A stretch of DNA of 42,148 nucleotides from Candidatus Zixiibacteriota bacterium (GTDB taxonomy: Bacteria > Zixibacteria > MSB-5A5 > RBG-16-43-9), in NCBI GenBank assembly GCA_030692925.1, contig JAUYBY010000110.1:1-42148 (forward strand), in the 5' to 3' direction. The notes under the pieces were generated by a model. It worked only from the letters and a program-made list of their open reading frames with translations. It did no database searches and had not been told where the DNA came from. Below, piece after piece: positions 38,978 through 42,148 of this stretch (its first letter is position 1; each line of letters starts with the position of its first letter). The position numbers and the translations under genes were made by a program.

Positions 38978-39506
38978 AAAACCTCCCTGGTGGTTGACCA
39001 AATTCTCTTACAAATGCCTCCCGAAAACCGCTTGCCGATTCATACCCGCACTCGTAGCCGGCTGAAAGATAGTCAGAGCCAGATTGAATCAGCAGGCGAG
39101 CATGATTCAGGCGTATCTTTCGATGAAAAGTTAGAGGCGTCATTCCGAGATGAGTTTTAAAATATCTCCTAATGGTTGATATGTCGACACTTGTGAGCTG
39201 TATGAGTTTTCCTTCGTTGAGTCTTTCAGTTCGGTTCTCTCTCATGAAATTTAAAACAGTATGTAGCCATTCGGGAAGGACATCAGGATACTTCTCCGAT
39301 CTGCACCTTTTACAGCCCCGCAGACCCGCGGCAATGGCTTCCTCACGCGTGGAATAGAAGACCACGTTTTCCAGCTTTGGCTTTTTGGCTTTACATGAAG
39401 GCAGACAGTAAATCCCAGTAGAATGCACCCCCACATAGAATTTTCCATCGTAGGTGGAATCATTCGTGAACATTGCCCGGACCATTTTCTGGTAGTTCAA
39501 TTTCAT
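38964..39506 (-). CDS. adaA: AdaA-like methylphosphotriester sensor and AraC-type activator
   Basis: 180 aa. Ada N-terminal zinc domain with Cys34, Cys38, Cys65, Cys68 (GIYCLPSCKA and GLRGCKRCRS); Cys34 matches the methyl-acceptor Cys38 of E. coli Ada. An AraC-type HTH follows (about 85-180; ISTIRRYFKTHLGMTPLTFHRKIRL, LSAGYECGYESASGFREAF). On methylation such proteins activate alkylation repair genes, including their own operon. The O6-methyltransferase part is a separate overlapping gene, as in the Bacillus AdaA/AdaB layout. Clear Shine-Dalgarno lacking; alternative ATG at codon 8. Confidence 0.93.
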   Translation of the reverse strand: MKLNYQKMVRAMFTNDSTYDGKFYVGVHSTGIYCLPSCKAKKPKLENVVFYSTREEAIAAGLRGCKRCRSEKYPDVLPEWLHTVLNFMRENRTERLNEGKLIQLTSVDISTIRRYFKTHLGMTPLTFHRKIRLNHARLLIQSGSDYLSAGYECGYESASGFREAFVREFGQPPGRFYARR

Positions 39507-39587
39507 CCTGCATAAAAGTTAAAATATAACCTTCTTTTTGTCCACCGATTTTCGAGCAAGTAAATAAAATATTTTAAGTGATAATTT

Positions 39588-39688
39588 GGGAATAGGAATT
39601 CCCGAAGCCTAAGTGCGCCGGCATCTCCCTGATGCTTATGCAGCAACCAAAACAATCTGTTAACCATCCTTCGGGATGGTTGAGCTAC
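39588..39688. repeat. GGGAATAGGAATTCCC repeat and UUCG hairpin
   Basis: 39588-39606 repeats 26322-26340 exactly for 19 bases. 39662-39681: AACCATCC, TTCG loop, GGATGGTT, followed by CTAC at 39685-39688, a GTAG-footed hairpin with a very stable tetraloop. They separate adaA from the operon at 39693-41427. Confidence 0.65.
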
Positions 39689-39692
39689 GAGG

Positions 39693-40472
39693 TTAAACTG
39701 ATAGTTGAAAATTTACTCTTTTCACCACGTAAGCATTACCTCTGTGAGTAATACAAATTCTTCCTTCATTTTTATGGATTAAAGAGTTTTTCTCCAATTG
39801 TCTCAGGACAGTATTGAAATGATTATCATCTTTAATCGATATCCAAGTTCTAAGTTCATCAAAAGTTGCACCATACTTGCTCCGGTAATAAAGAAGTATA
39901 AGTGTTTTCTTGGGGATTGATAGTTTAGGGTCCAAAATTTTTAAAAAACCATCAAAATCTTGCACAATTGGAATTTTTATTTCAATGAGAGAATCCACAA
40001 GTAGCTGTGCTTCTTTCATACTTGAAGTATAATACAATCTTATGAATTCACCTAACATCCATTTGCAAGCACTCAAGACAAAAGTTGCATCTAAAAAATT
40101 TGGATCTACGTCTCCGGTAGTATGACCCACACGTCTTCTATGTCGAATATCGTAAATACATCTACAGATCCTTGGAGCATGAATTCTGATAGAGTCATGA
40201 AATTTATCGCTGGGTAGTCTCTCCAATTTTTCGATAACACCCTTGTAGTCTAATTGATGCGTTAATTCAGTATAACTACCAGTCGTCAAGTACTCGAATG
40301 CTCTCATCATTACTTCTGTAAACTGGGCACCTTCTAGTTCAGAGGGCTTATACCTTCCCATGTAGTAATTCACATTTAGTTCTTTGTAATGCTCCAGCAT
40401 CCGGTCAACAAGTGCCTGATCTATGACCTTGGATAATTCATCTTTAACCTTATCAAGTAAGCTTTGTTTCAT
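39693..40472 (-). CDS. HEPN-like plus winged-helix protein of unknown function
   Basis: 259 aa, no named family recognised. A helical first half holds IYDIRHRRRVGHTTGDVDPNFLDATFVLSACKWML in order: Arg112-x4-His117 within a helix pair is like the R-x4-6-H RNase motif of HEPN and Abi_C domains. Residues about 188-250 (KKTLILLYYRSKYGATFDEL...NTVLRQLEKNSLIHKNEGRICIT) form a winged helix. GAGGAGG supports the start, and the 5' end overlaps gene 2 by 20 bases. Third gene of a compact operon (41427 to 39693). A toxin or effector role is a hypothesis only. Confidence 0.65.
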   Translation of the reverse strand: MKQSLLDKVKDELSKVIDQALVDRMLEHYKELNVNYYMGRYKPSELEGAQFTEVMMRAFEYLTTGSYTELTHQLDYKGVIEKLERLPSDKFHDSIRIHAPRICRCIYDIRHRRRVGHTTGDVDPNFLDATFVLSACKWMLGEFIRLYYTSSMKEAQLLVDSLIEIKIPIVQDFDGFLKILDPKLSIPKKTLILLYYRSKYGATFDELRTWISIKDDNHFNTVLRQLEKNSLIHKNEGRICITHRGNAYVVKRVNFQLSV

Positions 40473-41016
40473 TTTCCTCCTCTTTTAATTGTCTATTACT
40501 ATTGTCAACAAATTCCACTCCCTTAGGCAAAATAGAATATGCCCACTCTTTCCCTATCTTCCTTCTTTGCACCATCCTTCCCAACTCTTTTTTCAAAACA
40601 GTTGAAATGTTTTCCTTATGGATTTTATCCAGACCAAAGTTTCCTTTTAGGATTTTCTCTATTTCAGTAGGTGTCAACTCCTGCACAGGGAATTGTTCAC
40701 CCACTAACTTCAAAACCATAAGAGATTTATCCAAAAGCTTTCCTTTTTCCCTTATTCTTGTGTAATTGGATATGTCTATATTGGAGCCAATGACGATGTT
40801 GAGAGTTTCCTCCCTTGTTACTGTCGGTCTTTCCAATTCCTCCTCATGTTTCTCCATTATTGCTGTTTTGTTTCCCTTCGTGGACACTAATTGAGAAGCA
40901 TCACGCAATAAATGACTCAATACGATTTCGAAACAAGATTTTTGTAGTTCTTTTTCGACCTCTTTTGAAATTTTCTGAGCAATTACTAACTTCTCCCTTA
41001 TCAGTTCTTCATCCAT
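40453..41016 (-). CDS. Winged-helix-like protein of unknown function
   Basis: 187 aa, not recognised. The N-terminal two-thirds is helical and charged (KLVIAQKISKEVEKELQK, LLRDASQLVSTKGNK). From about 115 on, QELTPTEIEKILKGNFGLDKI...ISTVLKKELGRMVQRRKIGKEWAYSILPKGVEFV reads as a winged helix. The C-terminus is acidic (KEEENETK). Its ATG directly follows the TAA of gene 1, and its stop overlaps gene 3, so all three are translationally coupled. GGGGGG-type Shine-Dalgarno. Adapter or antitoxin-like regulator are possible roles, unproven. Confidence 0.6.
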   Translation of the reverse strand: MDEELIREKLVIAQKISKEVEKELQKSCFEIVLSHLLRDASQLVSTKGNKTAIMEKHEEELERPTVTREETLNIVIGSNIDISNYTRIREKGKLLDKSLMVLKLVGEQFPVQELTPTEIEKILKGNFGLDKIHKENISTVLKKELGRMVQRRKIGKEWAYSILPKGVEFVDNSNRQLKEEENETKLT

Positions 41017-41427
41017 TTAATTCCCCCCTTTTTTTAACCAATCCTTTATTAAATCAGCGATTGTTCTTATAGCGTGATTCGGCACAAAGTAACGACTCTT
41101 ATCGTCTTTCTGCAGCAGTCGATTCTTGTGTAGCCTTACAAGCGCTGGGTTCACTGTTCCCATGGGCATTCCAGTTCGCTCTTGAATGAACTTGGGCTTT
41201 GTTGCTTCATTCTCTGTTTCTGGTAGCAAGCCTAAATGCAGGGCAGCTTTTCTGCCGAGCAAGTATACAAAAATCTTAATATCAGGCGGGGCATCCTTAT
41301 ACGAGGAATGAAAGATAATATCCCCTGTCTTTTCGAGACCTACGAATGGTTTCAGAACATCGGTTAAGATATCCTCGTAGATTTTGCCACTATCGACCAA
41401 GAGCTCTTTGAGCTTCTCGTTTGACAT
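41017..41427 (-). CDS. Winged-helix protein of unknown function, first gene of the operon
   Basis: 136 aa from the ATG at 41425-41427, chosen over GTG at 41430 because AGGAGG then lies six bases away. An N-terminal helical region (LVDSGKIYEDILTDVLKPFV) leads to IFVYLLGRKAALHLGLL and QERTGMPMGTVNPALVRLHKNRLLQKDDKSRYFVPNHAI, a classic recognition helix plus wing ending in a VPN strand. Looks like a small DNA-binding or adapter wHTH; family not identified. It follows a 500-base AT-rich gap with no gene and has no other regulator nearby. Confidence 0.65.
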   Translation of the reverse strand: MSNEKLKELLVDSGKIYEDILTDVLKPFVGLEKTGDIIFHSSYKDAPPDIKIFVYLLGRKAALHLGLLPETENEATKPKFIQERTGMPMGTVNPALVRLHKNRLLQKDDKSRYFVPNHAIRTIADLIKDWLKKGGN

Positions 41428-41430
41428 CAC

Positions 41431-41940
41431 AGACCTCCTATTGTAAAAGGTTAAAAGTTTGCGGACCTCTGTTTCCTCTATACAATACGAGCAGAGACTA
41501 ATGTTGTTTGAGATTTTTTTGATTTTCTTTATTGATTATTAAAACGATAATTATCTGATAAGTAGTTAATACTTAGATTTCCGGAATAATCATTTGGTCG
41601 ATGATGATTCTACTGTAAGCATAAGCAGTTAACTATATGCAGTATTCACAATAATTACCATTCTATATTTTGTGATATAATTTAATAATAGTATTATTAT
41701 ATTAACAATGGATTGACCTTTTAACTTCCTTGGCTGCTGTGGATTAGCTAATATATTAAGAAACTCTCCATATAAATTCCTAAATAATAATTATTACTAC
41801 TTCCATTATTTTAGTGATTATTTTCATTGCATCATATATTACCATAGAACCCGTTTACTATCAACGAGTTCAGATTTAGTAAGTGAAGTTCGCAATTTCT
41901 ATTGGATTTCAATTTTGACAATTCATGATTTTGCAAAACG
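41431..41940. other. AT-rich gene-less region upstream of the three-gene operon
   Basis: Long A/T runs and several imperfect palindromes such as TTAATAATAGTATTATTATATTAA-like sequence at about 41691-41714. No open frame with ribosome site and no consensus promoter that I would defend. Base composition is clearly more AT-rich than the genes on either side, which fits acquired DNA or a control region. Confidence 0.4.
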
Positions 41941-41971
41941 TGAATGACTAAGAAGAGCAAGAGAAAGCGCC

Positions 41972-42148
41972 CCGTAGAAACATCGGGAACTACGGATTTG
42001 TGGTTGCCCAATTAGTTGGGCATTTTGGCTCCATAAATTGACAGAAAAAAGAACGTCCGACACGAAGTTCGGACGTTACGAAATACCCTCTCCTTGTAAG
42101 AGAGGGTTAGGGTGAGGTCTTCAATCATTTCGTCCTCACGGGAGTGAG
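41972..42148. repeat. Terminal cluster of hairpins at the window edge
   Basis: 41972-41995: CCGTAG/CTACGG. 42006-42021: GCCCAA/TTGGGC followed by ATTTT. 42052-42077: AACGTCCGA/TCGGACGTT. 42086-42106: CCCTCT/AGAGGG. 42131-42148: the first 18 bases of the CGTCCTCA/TGAGGACG element, cut off by the window end. No gene seen. Confidence 0.6.

Overview
The window looks like a piece of chromosome from an uncultured, LPS-bearing diderm bacterium. Evidence for an outer membrane is a bamA-skp-lpxD cluster. It uses the MEP isoprenoid route (dxs, ispA). It also carries a FlgD/T9SS-like C-terminal sorting tail (1-177), a PEP-CTERM surface protein, an IVP-type four-helix-bundle gene and many intergenic palindromes. 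This combination resembles candidate phyla around the FCB group (Zixibacteria, WOR-3 and similar). That placement is inference; there is no rRNA, tRNA, phage module, CRISPR array or intact insertion sequence here to test it.

Layout. (1) 1-177: 3' end of a secreted protein, then a repeat-filled gap. (2) 715-4395, minus: deoxynucleoside salvage operon deoB-cdd-deoC-deoA. (3) 4572-6960: a secreted protein of unknown role, a DUF2089-type zinc-ribbon/HTH regulator with a SHOCT-like partner, and an ABM-like protein. (4) 7094-21318, minus: housekeeping block with a CDP-alcohol phosphatidyltransferase, recN, four-helix-bundle cassette, nadK, dxs, ispA, xseB, xseA, a TPR membrane protein, an RlmI-like methyltransferase, larC, larB and dusB. 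(5) 21434-28247, plus: FHA protein, metallophosphoesterase and CHASE2-Ser/Thr kinase, then a PhoB/PhoR-type two-component pair. (6) 28517-34272, minus: OsmC protein; then rplU-bamA-skp-lpxD-trx-trx-small Cys protein. (7) 34553-38202: PEP-CTERM protein, lipoprotein, two paralogous membrane proteins, and an orphan 96-aa protein. (8) 38495-41427, minus: split Ada alkylation response (adaA plus an ogt whose 3' end carries an in-frame stop), and an unrecognised three-gene operon of winged-helix-like proteins, the last with a HEPN-like R-x4-H motif.

Two things stand out. First, most gaps hold short hairpins with very different stems but the same GTAG foot (or CTAC on the other strand), the hallmark of REP elements moved by RAYT (Y1 HUH) transposases. 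At least one gene end (larC) has been rewritten by them, and the histidine kinase start is preceded by a duplicated gene start interrupted by other repeats. Second, the three-gene operon at 39693-41427 is compact, unrelated to its neighbours and matches no system I can name; it is the best candidate for an undescribed defence or regulatory module. All domain calls were made by eye from translated sequence; no database search was run.
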